A stretch of DNA of 20,076 nt from Candolleomyces eurysporus (lineage: Eukaryota > Basidiomycota > Agaricomycetes > Agaricales > Psathyrellaceae): the NCBI GenBank assembly GCA_027579435.1, contig JANBPK010001637.1:1-20076 (forward strand). Direction: 5' to 3'. Shown in pieces: positions 1 to 8,381 of the stretch (position 1 is the stretch's first letter; each line of letters opens with the position of its first letter). A program made the translations under genes and the position numbers. The notes beneath the pieces were generated by a model that saw nothing but the letters and a program-made list of their open reading frames with translations, ran no database searches and had not been told where the DNA came from.

Positions 1-582
1 ATACAAGAGTTTCCATCTGTATGTGCAGCTTCTTCTCGAGAACGCCCGGGTTCTTCTCCATGGCAGCGGAAATGGCGTTCTTTAAATCCTCTCGGTGCTG
101 GGCCAGCTGGTGTGCGATGGTTGTGACGAAGGCGGTCTTGCGGCGCCGGCCAATGGACGCTGACCAGGATGCAAAGAAGAACGTCGCGCACAAAATATCA
201 TCCTCTGCACAGCGATCTGCCAGTGATCCCATAACGGCCGTCTTCCCGGTGCCTGCAGGCCCCCGTCACCCATTTAATCTTCTTTGGCTGCTCAACTTCT
301 CCGTCACCATCCACAATCCAGCGGTACAAGTTGGCTTGGACGGCGACTCGCGTCTCTGGATAGCATTTGGGGGCATCACAGCGCTCAGCCGAGTCATGGA
401 TGGCACCTGTTGCAACCCGAGCCTCGAGTTCTATATGTCGCGGTAAGAATCAATTGAGGCGCTCCGCTATAGCTCTGTGAGCCGGACTCACTGCTCAGTG
501 GATCCGCTGAGGGATTCATATTCACAACATTGTTCAAGTTGTCGATGCGGAAATTGTGGGCGTTGTTGAAACTGCTGGCCAT
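1..582 (-). pseudogene. NACHT-type STAND NTPase, 5' part, frameshifted P-loop
   Basis: Reads leftwards and runs off the window at base 1. Exon 1 is 582-492, starting at the ATG at 582. A 61-base intron (491-431) has donor GTGAGT and acceptor TATAG. Exon 2 runs from 430 down. The spliced protein has the layout of basidiomycete NACHT NTPases: a short N-terminus, a conserved block HDSAERCDAPKCYPETR, then WVTG-PAGTGKTAVMGSLADRC, which is the Walker A loop, and a helical stretch ending IAHQLAQHREDLKNAIS. In this family the NTPase switches a signalling protein, often in non-self recognition. One extra base in the C run at 260-264 (G run on the coding strand) puts the P-loop out of frame with everything upstream. 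Either this copy is dead or the homopolymer was misread. The 5' flank (583-620) is pyrimidine-rich on the coding strand. The family call is firm; intactness is unknown. Confidence 0.8.
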
Positions 583-1371
583 GGGGCGGTCGAAGTGAAG
601 GAAGGAGCGAGGCTGGACCGACCACGTTCCCGCAGCCTGAACGGTTTAATATCGTCCACCTCGTGTGTTTGCGAGCTGTTTGTCGAGCGTCTATGCATGC
701 TCATCTGACCCAGGGGACGCCCAAAAGGGGTGGGAGATCTTATCTTGAAGAGGCCCAGCGGCTCCCCGGCACAGATCTGACATCAGGTTTTCTGTGGGGT
801 GTAGACAAGTGTATATATAGCCTTAGCATCGGTATCTAGGGTACCATATTTATAAGGATGGCAGATGGTCAGGTAACACCTTATAATTTCTGGTAGACTT
901 TATCAAGTTAAGTTTGGTCAGTTTTAGTCATAGTTACGGTGCTCGATAGATCAACGGGGTTTAGTGCCACTTTGCAGCAGATCTGTCTGGTAACAACCCT
1001 CACATAAAAGGGGTACACCCTCGAACGGCTCTACATTACTAGTCTTTTATCAAACGATACATCTCACTGTTATCGTTCTCTTCATGACATATATATCGAG
1101 CGCATCGCAGATGTATACATACCTGGTCATTGAAATCCTAACATTGGGAAGTGGGCCGTCGCTGCGCGCGGCATGTCTCCGAGGCATTTGCCTCAGTCAT
1201 TGGTGGAGATTTCGTAGTTTTGCAAGTAATTTGCTTTCAATGGTAATCCCACTCCCCGAACAAACTCGTCTCGTGTAGTGAAAACATCATCCAACATTGT
1301 CTTGATTCCCACTAAACACATCCTTTTCACGCCACCCCTGTTTTGCCTCCCTGCCTGCGATTGTCACCATC
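583..1371. other. Intergenic stretch, no gene recognised
   Basis: I found no convincing coding frame here. It is presumably the upstream region of the leftward NACHT gene. A TATA-like string (TATATATAG) lies near 812-820, about 230 bases upstream of that gene's ATG, too far to be assigned with confidence. Short frames such as the one at 1084-1278 have no recognisable content. Confidence 0.4.
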
Positions 1372-1533
1372 ATGAGCACCCTACATCTGTCTGTCACAAC
1401 ATCCCCCTTCACGCCCCCCAACACAGAGACCTGCCGCCCAAATGAAGCCGATCACAATACTCAATGCAAAGAGGGTATCGTCGCAGCCCCCATTANTTTT
1501 TTTGTGATCAGCGCATTCACTGAAGGCCACTGA
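1372..1533 (+). CDS. Possible 53-residue small protein
   Basis: A short frame opens at the ATG at 1372 just after a pyrimidine-rich leader, which is typical of fungal promoters, and stays open to TGA at 1531-1533. It is Thr/Pro-rich at the N-terminus (LHLSVTTSPFTPPNTETC) and contains two Cys residues. The frame crosses the N at 1496, next to a run of T, so it holds only if that N is exactly one base. I do not recognise the protein. It could easily be chance. Confidence 0.2.
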   Translation: MSTLHLSVTTSPFTPPNTETCRPNEADHNTQCKEGIVAAPIXFFVISAFTEGH

Positions 1534-3551
1534 ACGTTCTCAAGGCGTTCCACGCCCTCACGTTTCATTTCACTTGTAATTCCATTGATGGTCCCTTGTA
1601 TAAAAAATTATATGCCGAACCGATGACGTTCTCCGTCCTTCCATGGTTAACTCAAATGCCAGTTTCAAGGGATGAAGAAATGCGCAATCCAATTAGCAAA
1701 GCTATATTATTCAAGACATGCAACTACGTCGAGGATCAGGGCAGTAATGAGAGCACTTCTTGTTTTGGCAGTATTTTGCAAAACGCCACTTGCAGACCGA
1801 CAGTCTCTGCTTCAGTCATTCGAGCAGGCATCCTATCAAAGACCATATTTGGGGCTGGTGTATACAATCACGTAAATGCAGGGGAATGCATGAAGAGAAG
1901 AAAGAAAGGGCGCAGCCGTCCCAGGTAGAAAGTGATAACAAAGGAAGTGGCACGAAAGTGAAGGATCGATTGTAAATCATTTTGTTTACAGGCAGGAACG
2001 AGACACAAAATTTATGGATAAGGGAGAGGGAGATTTATAGCAAGCGGCCATCAGGGTTGAAGGAACAGGCACCTTTCCTCTGCCTTGATAGAATTTGGAC
2101 AGTAAGCGTTCTCGCAACGATTCTAGATTCTCCACTTCAGTTGATCACGGAACATGATATCATTGGCGTCCACAGCCAACGATGCATCACGGTCATTGCC
2201 ATCTGAACTTGCACCCCACTTCCAAGAGGCGGAGTCTACCACGTCGGGTGAAGACATGCGATTTCGTGTGGGGTGCCAACGGAAACGGACCATGCCTTTG
2301 ATAGCAGACAGAATCGGAGACCAGTCCCACCCCATAGAATGCGACAGAGAGCCGTGGTAAACTTAAACGGAAACGACCGGCCGAGGTGATGCGACCGGCA
2401 GTGCACAGGCTTGGCGCGCGCGACCCAGGTACAATGTACCCGAGTCAAAATGCCTCGGAACAGTGGAACAATGACTGGGGAACTCAATCAAATTCAATTT
2501 ACAAGTCACCTAACGGTAAATGATATCTCTCCATTCATTATTTCATGCTTTGTGATATGTTCCAGAATTTTTCGACGACAAGAAGCGGGACGGAAGTGGA
2601 AGGCTTGAGGGTGGGGCCTGCAGAAGGCAGTCACGAGGGGACCTGAACCAGAATTTTGGGGGAGGAACACCGATATGACCAGATGCCATAAATCAACTGG
2701 AGTTACAGACTTCTTAAATTAGTTGTAGTAACTAGTGCTAGAGTTACGCCCCATGCTGAAAAGTCCAAGAGACGGAAGGGAGGGTTTATTACCAATGCAG
2801 GTCCGAGGCTGCTCAGTGGCAGAGAATCCTCAGTAAACACTGTTTCGATCTGCCGGTGAAAAATGTTGATAAAAATGAGATGAGCCACATAGACAAATGA
2901 TATCTTTTTTTCAGACTGGAATCTGGAAGGGGAGCACGAAACTAAGGGTGGAGGAACTTGGGACAGGTGCTCTCAAGCGAGTGCATCTCACGCCCCCGAA
3001 ATTTTGGGAACGCTTTACTATTCCGCAAATGTGCTATTCCACAGATCGGGTACCACTAATGCATACGTAGTTTTGTTCAAACATGCACTTTTTTGTGTTC
3101 CTTGGTTGTCTTGGATACGGGCAGAAAAAGAAGGGCGTGCCGCTGAACGGTGCCAGATATGTCGTTCTGGCAGAGATGATAGGCCTGGCAGAACCTTGGC
3201 AAAAGGAAGAAACTTATATAACGATGAATTCGAGAGAATCAGGGCGGGTACATGATACAGCTCCAGTTTACACTACAGAAGAGGGCTTTCCTCCCCAAAG
3301 AGATAAGTCCCCTTGTTTGGTCCCTATTACTTCAAAGTATGAGCACGAGCTGTGGGCTTATTGAGAGGCACACCAGTTGGTCTGCAAACTTGACTTGTAA
3401 CCTATCACGATTGTCTGGGTTGCTACCCAGGAGATGGGAACTGAAAGTACATGTAGACGGAATAGGATGACTGCCAACAAAGCTGACATAGGGACAGATG
3501 TCTGGACCCATGAAAAGCAGCAATGGAAACATTGTTTACATCCTTCAGACC
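1534..3551. other. Long stretch without a recognised gene
   Basis: Short frames occur on both strands. The best are a minus-strand one at 2335-2123, rich in Asp and Asn (SDGNDRDASLAVDANDIMF), and a plus-strand one at 3083-3364. Neither shows a known motif, and neither has a clear exon structure around it. They may be remnants of decayed genes or chance frames. I see no terminal repeats, transposase motifs or RNA genes in the stretch. Confidence 0.35.
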
Positions 3552-3850
3552 GTGCAGACAGCTAGCGGCCACGGAAATAATGAGTAAAGCTCACACATCG
3601 TGAAAAACCCCAGAACATTGCGGACAGCTAGGGGTTAAGGGAGAGCAAAACTCTGTTGTTAAAATTCTATGGATGTTGCGGAAAGTTAGGCATAGCATGG
3701 TGTACTCACACATTGTTAAAACGATACGACAGTGAAGACAGCTAGGGGCCGTGATAAGCGATAGTAAAAACGTACGTCGTTAAATGCTATGAATGGTGCG
3801 GAAAGTTAAGGGTAGCATGGTATGCATATTACAACGACATCAATAACAGA
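3552..3850. repeat. Degenerate ~60 bp tandem repeat with splice-like signals
   Basis: Five diverged copies start near 3552, 3618, 3676, 3732 and 3796 (spacing 56-66 bases). Each begins with a variant of TGCGGACAGCTAGGGG or TGCGGAAAGTTAGG. Copies end with variants of CGTTAAAATGCTATG. On the minus strand two copies contain a complete candidate mini-intron: 3832-3787 (46 bases, GTAATA...CTTAAC...CATAG) and 3709-3667 (43 bases, GTGAGT...CTAAC...CATAG). Whether the array is a minisatellite or repeated exons and introns of a transcript cannot be settled from sequence alone. Confidence 0.6.
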
Positions 3851-4133
3851 ACATGCCGTGATGAATTGTGAGGAGCAACAGGCATATGGGCGGCAAAGTG
3901 AAATCAGGTAACTGACAATAACACTATAAGGTCCGTCCATGTGCGCACAAATGTACACTGGCAACTTGCACCAAATGGGCATAGACCAGTTTGTTGGGCC
4001 TACCAGTCGTGTGAGTATCAGCGGGATGTAGTAACGTAGGTATAAATAAATGGGCAGGGGAGGGAGTAGGGCGGGTATGGTAATCTAAATTAAATCCCTG
4101 GCCAACAGCCTTACCCTACAAAAGACAGGAGAG

Positions 4134-4600
4134 GTCAGAAAGAGAACAAGCAGGGCGTGACGGGACCCTACCAGTACGATCAGCAAGAGAATGAGGGCAT
4201 GATGAAGTCTGGCTGATGCATAGCCTACACAAACCTGCAGAGGCCAGGGCGTGATGACACCCTACCAGAATAGTGACCTACATAGAAAGATGCGTCAGCA
4301 AGAGAATGAGTCTAATATAATTGGACCTTACGATTGTATCAGTGTCGGTGCATGGAGGGCATGAATGAATTAGCAGGAGAGCAGAAAGGGGTATGATGAC
4401 CTACATCAAATACCTGGAAGACAACCAAAATGGATATACCCCACACAGGACGGTGGACAGTCAGCAAGAGAACGTGGGGATGATAAAACCCAACTATGAT
4501 GCCAGGGGTTGAAGATTGTCGTTACCTGGCTGTGGGTTGCTACAAAAAAAAGAAGTGAAGGTCAGTAAGAGAATGGTCAGGGCGTGTTTGTAGCATACCA
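4134..4600. repeat. Dispersed degenerate repeat, core GTCAGCAAGAGAATGAGGGC
   Basis: Copies of GTCAGNAAGAGAAYG begin at 4134, 4178 (ATCAG variant), 4294, 4460 and 4561. Several are followed by a GGGCRTGATG stretch and some by ACCCTACCAG. Read on the minus strand, the core is CATTCTCTTGCTGAC. It ends in a CTGAC branch-site match that in most copies precedes a pyrimidine-rich stretch and TAG (acceptors near 4540 and just below copies 4294, 4178 and 4134). A 14-base candidate micro-exon lies at 4539-4526 between such an acceptor and a GTAACG donor. Spacing is irregular (44-166 bases). Confidence 0.55.
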
Positions 4601-4859
4601 GTTGGTCCATGACGGAAGAGGGGACCAAGGAGACATCCAGGATGATAGCAACCTGCAATGCCCAGCTCTGAACGTGTCTCTCGTCAACATCTGGCAATTC
4701 AGGATGGGAATGAGCTAGGAACAGAAGGACTAGAAGTACATTGAACTGACCTATGGTGAAACAGATTCGACTGTTGAGTTGAAATTGTTTACGACGGAGA
4801 GGAAGGGAGAAGAGGGAGTAAAATGCAGTTAGGAGCAAACCGCCTTCTTTTTATGTCTT

Positions 4860-5126
4860 TCAACGATTTGACCACGTGAATTCACACGATAATGATTGCT
4901 TCACAACTGGCCCCACTGCGGCGGCAATTGGCGCCGTTCTTGGTATTTCAATGGTCTTCCACTGGCAGCTGTTGGTGGATAGGAGGTCGTGGACCCATAT
5001 TGATGAGAGTGCGGAGGGTGAACAACATTGGGGTTTAATGAATACTTGGACGTAGGTTGAATAGGATTGACCAGACCCTATGTTTGATACGGGATAGGGG
5101 GGGACGGGGTATTTAGGAAGCACCAT
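4860..5126 (-). CDS. Possible 88-residue protein, unknown
   Basis: A single open frame runs from the ATG at 5126 to TGA at 4860. It begins MVLPKYPVPPYPVSNIGSG and has four Cys (a CC pair near residue 34 plus two more), several Trp and Tyr, and no membrane segment. No family is recognised. Composition is protein-like rather than simple. A TATA-like element lies about 75-85 bases upstream (5202-5213), a reasonable distance for a fungal core promoter. The splice-like repeats at 3550-4600 lie downstream on the same strand, so further exons are possible. Confidence 0.35.
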   Translation of the reverse strand: MVLPKYPVPPYPVSNIGSGQSYSTYVQVFIKPQCCSPSALSSIWVHDLLSTNSCQWKTIEIPRTAPIAAAVGPVVKQSLSCEFTWSNR

Positions 5127-5201
5127 TTAATTTACAAACCTCAAAGACCAGTCGAGATTATCGAAAAAATGTACATCAAATACAAGAAAAATGGGACTGG
5201 T

Positions 5202-5213
5202 TGTATATAAAAC
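5202..5213. promoter_or_regulatory. TATA-box-like element
   Basis: The sequence GTATATAAAAC reads as TATATAAAA on the plus strand and as TTTTATATAC on the minus strand. On the minus strand it sits about 80 bases upstream of the small open frame starting at 5126. On the plus strand nothing coding follows at a suitable distance. Assignment to the minus-strand frame is by spacing only. Confidence 0.35.
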
Positions 5214-5449
5214 CTCAAGAAATTTCCAGCTGCATCCCGTTAGTTTGCACGAGGGTAAAGAGGGAGCGGGAGCGTCAAGCAGCAGGGGCGCCAGCACCAC
5301 TAGATGTGTTTGAGATCAGATGATTGGTGCTGCCGGTGAGGGTTTCCTCCCTGGATGACGCTTGTTCTTCCTGAAGCCTTAAGTTCTGTCTCTTCTCCTT
5401 GATCCTAAGAATAACAGAGTCGCGATGAACGGATCTATTTTCACTGATA

Positions 5450-5659
5450 CAGTGGCTTACAAAACCTTTCAAATGTTTTGCACTTTTGCACTAACTCGTT
5501 TATAGCATGTGAGATAAATTATATAAAATTTTGAAAATAATAACAGGGGTGCATCAACATCTTGTCTAAAGCTGTGCAAAGTGACGTGGGAATCCAACCA
5601 TATTTGGTATCCCATTCACATCATATAAAACTGCAAGTCATTTGAAAGGTTTTGTAACT
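5450..5659. repeat. Left terminal inverted repeat of the Tc1-like element
   Basis: This 210 bp arm pairs with 5964-6173. Within it the 19-mer TTACAAAACCTTTCAAATG occurs at 5457-5475 and again, inverted, at 5639-5657, so the arm is itself palindromic at its ends. The pairing between arms has only about ten mismatches, which suggests a fairly recent insertion or gene conversion between the arms. Confidence 0.9.
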
Positions 5660-5818
5660 TTTAAATTTTAAGGTGTCTATTTACTGAAATCACATGACTT
5701 TGTTGAATAAAGCCAAATATAACCACACAAAATCATGTGACATGGTTACCCTAGGCTATATAGAGTCCATGCATCAAACTATGGGCCTTTCAATCCCCAC
5801 TGGCCGCCTCCGTTTATC

Positions 5819-5944
5819 ATGCACAAACTCTCTTCTGACCAAATCACTCATATCCTCTTCCTGCTTGACTCTGGCATGTCTGCAGCTGCAGTTCATCGCC
5901 AAACAGGTATAAGCATGGGTTCAGGAGGCTATACAAAGTACTAA
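5819..5944 (+). pseudogene. Tc1-like transposase N-terminal remnant
   Basis: A 41-codon frame begins MHKLSSDQITHILFLLDSGM and continues SAAAVHRQTGIS before running into unrelated sequence and TAA. The pattern of a helix, a tight turn around DSG, a second helix and QTGIS matches the first helix-turn-helix of Tc1-type transposases, which binds the terminal repeats. The linker, second HTH and the whole DDE catalytic domain are missing. It cannot transpose by itself. The match is by motif recognition only. Confidence 0.7.
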
Positions 5945-5963
5945 TTTGATGTTAGAAATTATT

Positions 5964-6173
5964 AGTTACAAAACCTTTCAAATGACTTGCAGTTTTATAT
6001 GATATAAATGGGATACCAAATATGGTTGGATTCCCACGTAACTTTGCACAGCTTTAGATAAGATGTTGATGCACCCCTCCTATTATTTTCAGAATTCTAT
6101 ATAATTTATCTCACATGCTATAAACAAGTTAGTGCAAAAGTGCAAAACATTTGAAAGGTTTTGTAAGCCACTG
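5964..6173. repeat. Right terminal inverted repeat of the Tc1-like element
   Basis: Reverse complement of the left arm, same length. It holds the same 19-mer at 5966-5984 and its inverted copy at 6148-6166. On the minus strand, the reading frame of the interrupted host gene enters this arm, crosses the outer motif, and stops at TAG 6120-6118. Confidence 0.9.
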
Positions 6174-7548
6174 TATATGTGGGGAATATTTGCCTGGAAA
6201 CGCACCGGGGTGAATAGAGGGCGTATGTACATGGAAGCGCAAGAACTTACATATTCCACCACTTGAGAAGGTCATCCACCTCTTGACGCTCTTCAGGATC
6301 CTCCAATATCTCAATTACGAGATTATAAAAATACTCTGAATCAGTCACTGTGTCTGAACGAGAGAAGGTTGGGGTGGAACTCAAGGCAAACTGGACCTGC
6401 ACGAAAAAGTAGAAATAGATTTGATTAGGTGAATAAATGAAAAGAGAGAAAAAGAATGTATGCACCTGGGTGGAAATGTACGCAATTGAAGGAATAGTGA
6501 CTGATTTCATTCCGTGAATCTGAGCATTGCAGGATCGTGTGGCCCGGCTTTTATGGCTGTCAACAGAGCTCGGGGAGGTGAATACGTGCTTATATGCCTG
6601 TGGGGGGAAGCGTTTAACACTGAGGAAGACGAAGAAGAAATTCCGACTTACAGAGACAAGCAATCTTCCTCGAAACAAACCTGCCCAGGGGTCTTCTGGG
6701 TTGTACTGGTGGCCCTGATAAAGAAATAGAGGCCACAGGTCTCCTGACGGCACAAGCTGTCCACTGGAGAGCTCCCTCTGCACTCTAAAATATATGTTAG
6801 AAAAAGGGAGGTGAACGGTGTGAGAAGGAACATTACTTTGGGTCATTCCAGTTCAGATTCACTGGGCATAAAAGTTCTCCCGTTCTTGGGTGGTGGAATC
6901 CTCTATCGGTCTTGACGTTTCTCTGGAGAGGAGGGGAAAGAATACTATTTTTGGGGGTAATCATGTTGATTATGGCCGACTTGAGAGATTTCGTATCATC
7001 AGCCCTTGCCCCTGAAGCTCCCTTTGTGATCTGGAGGAAACAGGGTTATTTTTTAGGGTATAAAAAAAGGAAAAACACGAACCATATCAGCGACGTAATA
7101 TATCTCTTGGTCGCTTCCTGTACATAACCTCTCCTCCAGCCCAGGGGAAAGACCCAGGAGTTGGAGGTATATTTGATGCTCCTTCATCTCACTGGGTTTC
7201 ACAAGGATATAAGAACCCAATGTATTCAGCTATAATGGGTGTTGGAACTCACCCAGGAGACAAGTCAGACTCAGTAATCCTCTCCAGCTCCAGTTGCATG
7301 GTCCGTGTCAACCCATTCTTGATGAGCGGCTGGATGCGACAGAAGCAACGGATAGTTCGTCCAAAGTGACGTCCGAATCCAACCAAAGGATCCGTCTTGG
7401 ACCTATAACATCCATTAGGCCCGTGATAATAATGAAAAGGAGGGAGAATCACTCACTGCTTACGGGATCCACGGGAAAAGATATCAGAGTTGTCTGAGGA
7501 CGCCTTCCTCTTTGTCCCAGTGGGAGGGAAATTCTCTTTCCCTGGCAT

Positions 7549-8381
7549 ATTTATGTTTGAATTAGGGTGAAAATTCAGAAGATACGGGATAGGATGGAGG
7601 ACGGGGGGATGTTGGAAATGCTCGATGAGGGAGGCATGGCTCTTAAAGTTATAGCTAAGGAAATTTCAACATTGAATGAAGTTTCCATGACGTTGGGGTG
7701 CTTGGAAGACGTTTCTATGATACAACGGTGCAGTGAATGGATATGAACTAGTTTTTTTCCTGTGATACAAAAGAAATAAGTTCCCGGAGCTTGACACATC
7801 AGAGTCATCACTGTGATGGTTGCTGAAGTCACTGCCTACGGTGAAAGGTTACCTTACTAAAAAATTTTCATTGTAATTTTGGGGTGGAATATAAATGAGG
7901 GTGGAACAGAAAGAGGATGTCGTGGTGGAGAAAATTTAGGGGACGTCCCTGACTGCCAGTGGGGCACGTAACTTGGTTACTTACTTGTGCGACACTAAAT
8001 TTGTATTTATTTGTACCAACAAGAGCGCTCAAAACGCTCAAAACGCTCAAAACGTTCATATTTGTACATGCTTGCACCCCAGCGGCCTGCGGCCAAGTGA
8101 AGTTGAAGCTGCGCCGCGAGCGGAGCTCGAAATTCCTTTCCTCAAAAGGCAATGTTTGGTGTCCCTTTGGATCCAAACACAAAGCGGGCTTGGCAAGACG
8201 CTCACTGAAACGCGCACAACACTCAAACTGGAAGTAATCGAGGTATATGTTTAAATTAAACTGGGAGTTAATAGTTTAATGGTACATGATGATATATATG
8301 TAAATAGGCTGCTATGAGTGTACATATTTGTGAACTTTACTGACCCTTTAACACAACGTTGACTCGAGTGGAAATCTGATC
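7549..8381. other. Intergenic stretch with a short GAGCGTTTT minisatellite
   Basis: This lies upstream of the leftward DUF6698-like gene and downstream of the leftward decayed gene at 8382-10975. Several overlapping frames of 60-105 codons exist on both strands, but none has recognisable content and they contradict each other. The only structured part is the 9-base repeat at 8025-8056. Confidence 0.4.
8025..8056. repeat. 9-base minisatellite (AACGCTCAA)n
   Basis: About three and a half copies of GCTCAAAAC in a row, the last with one change (ACGTTC). The same unit in the opposite orientation occurs at 18883-18940. The period is a multiple of three, so it reads as a Ser-Val-Leu or Lys-Thr-Leu repeat without breaking a frame. 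Confidence 0.7.

Larger units (their letters stand above)
5450..6173. mobile_element. Tc1/mariner-type deletion derivative (MITE-like), 724 bp
   Basis: The element is bounded by inverted arms of 210 bp each (5450-5659 and 5964-6173), about 95% identical by eye. It begins CAGTGGCTTACAAAACC at both ends and is flanked by TA on each side (5448-5449 and 6174-6175). CAGT ends with a TA target duplication are the hallmark of Tc1/mariner transposons. The interior keeps the first codons of a transposase frame (5819-5944), so this is an internally deleted autonomous element and not an unrelated MITE. It would need a transposase in trans to move. It lies in the last exon of the DUF6698-like gene and truncates its reading frame. 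Confidence 0.9.
5275..7548 (-). pseudogene. DUF6698-like basidiomycete protein, last exon split by a transposon
   Basis: Exons 7548-7457, 7402-7253, 7191-7083, 7030-6837, 6784-6652, 6597-6466, 6396-6251 and 6193 onward join in phase across seven short introns. All acceptors are AG and donors mostly GTGAGT or GTAAGT; the third donor (GTTCGT) is weak. Translation as it stands stops at TAG 6120-6118 (343 residues), inside the inserted element. Recognisable blocks are GFGRHFGRTI (residues ~37-46), DRGFHHPRTGELLCP, SGDLWPLFLYQGHQYNPEDP (from ~195), AYKHVFTSPSSV (from 227) and a C-terminal DLLKWWN (~312-318). They resemble a family I recall as DUF6698, widespread and multicopy in Agaricomycetes and of unknown function. 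The stranded 3' coding part is 5449-5275: joined across the element it restores about 57 further codons, Arg/Lys/Glu-rich then Ser/Ala-rich, ending at TGA 5277-5275. Exon structure is well supported; the family name is from memory. Confidence 0.8.

Noticed and set aside
5450..6173. The inverted repeats as an attachment site or CRISPR-like structure
   Set aside because: The CAGT ends, TA duplication and transposase remnant identify a Tc1/mariner derivative.
6247..6846. A single 199-codon minus-strand protein
   Set aside because: It is an accidental read-through of three exons and two introns of the DUF6698-like gene; the intron parts have clear donors, branch sites and acceptors.
7959..8254. 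Overlapping plus-strand frames of 92-93 codons with Leu-Lys-Thr repeats
   Set aside because: They are created by the 9-base minisatellite staying open in all phases; there is no other coding evidence.
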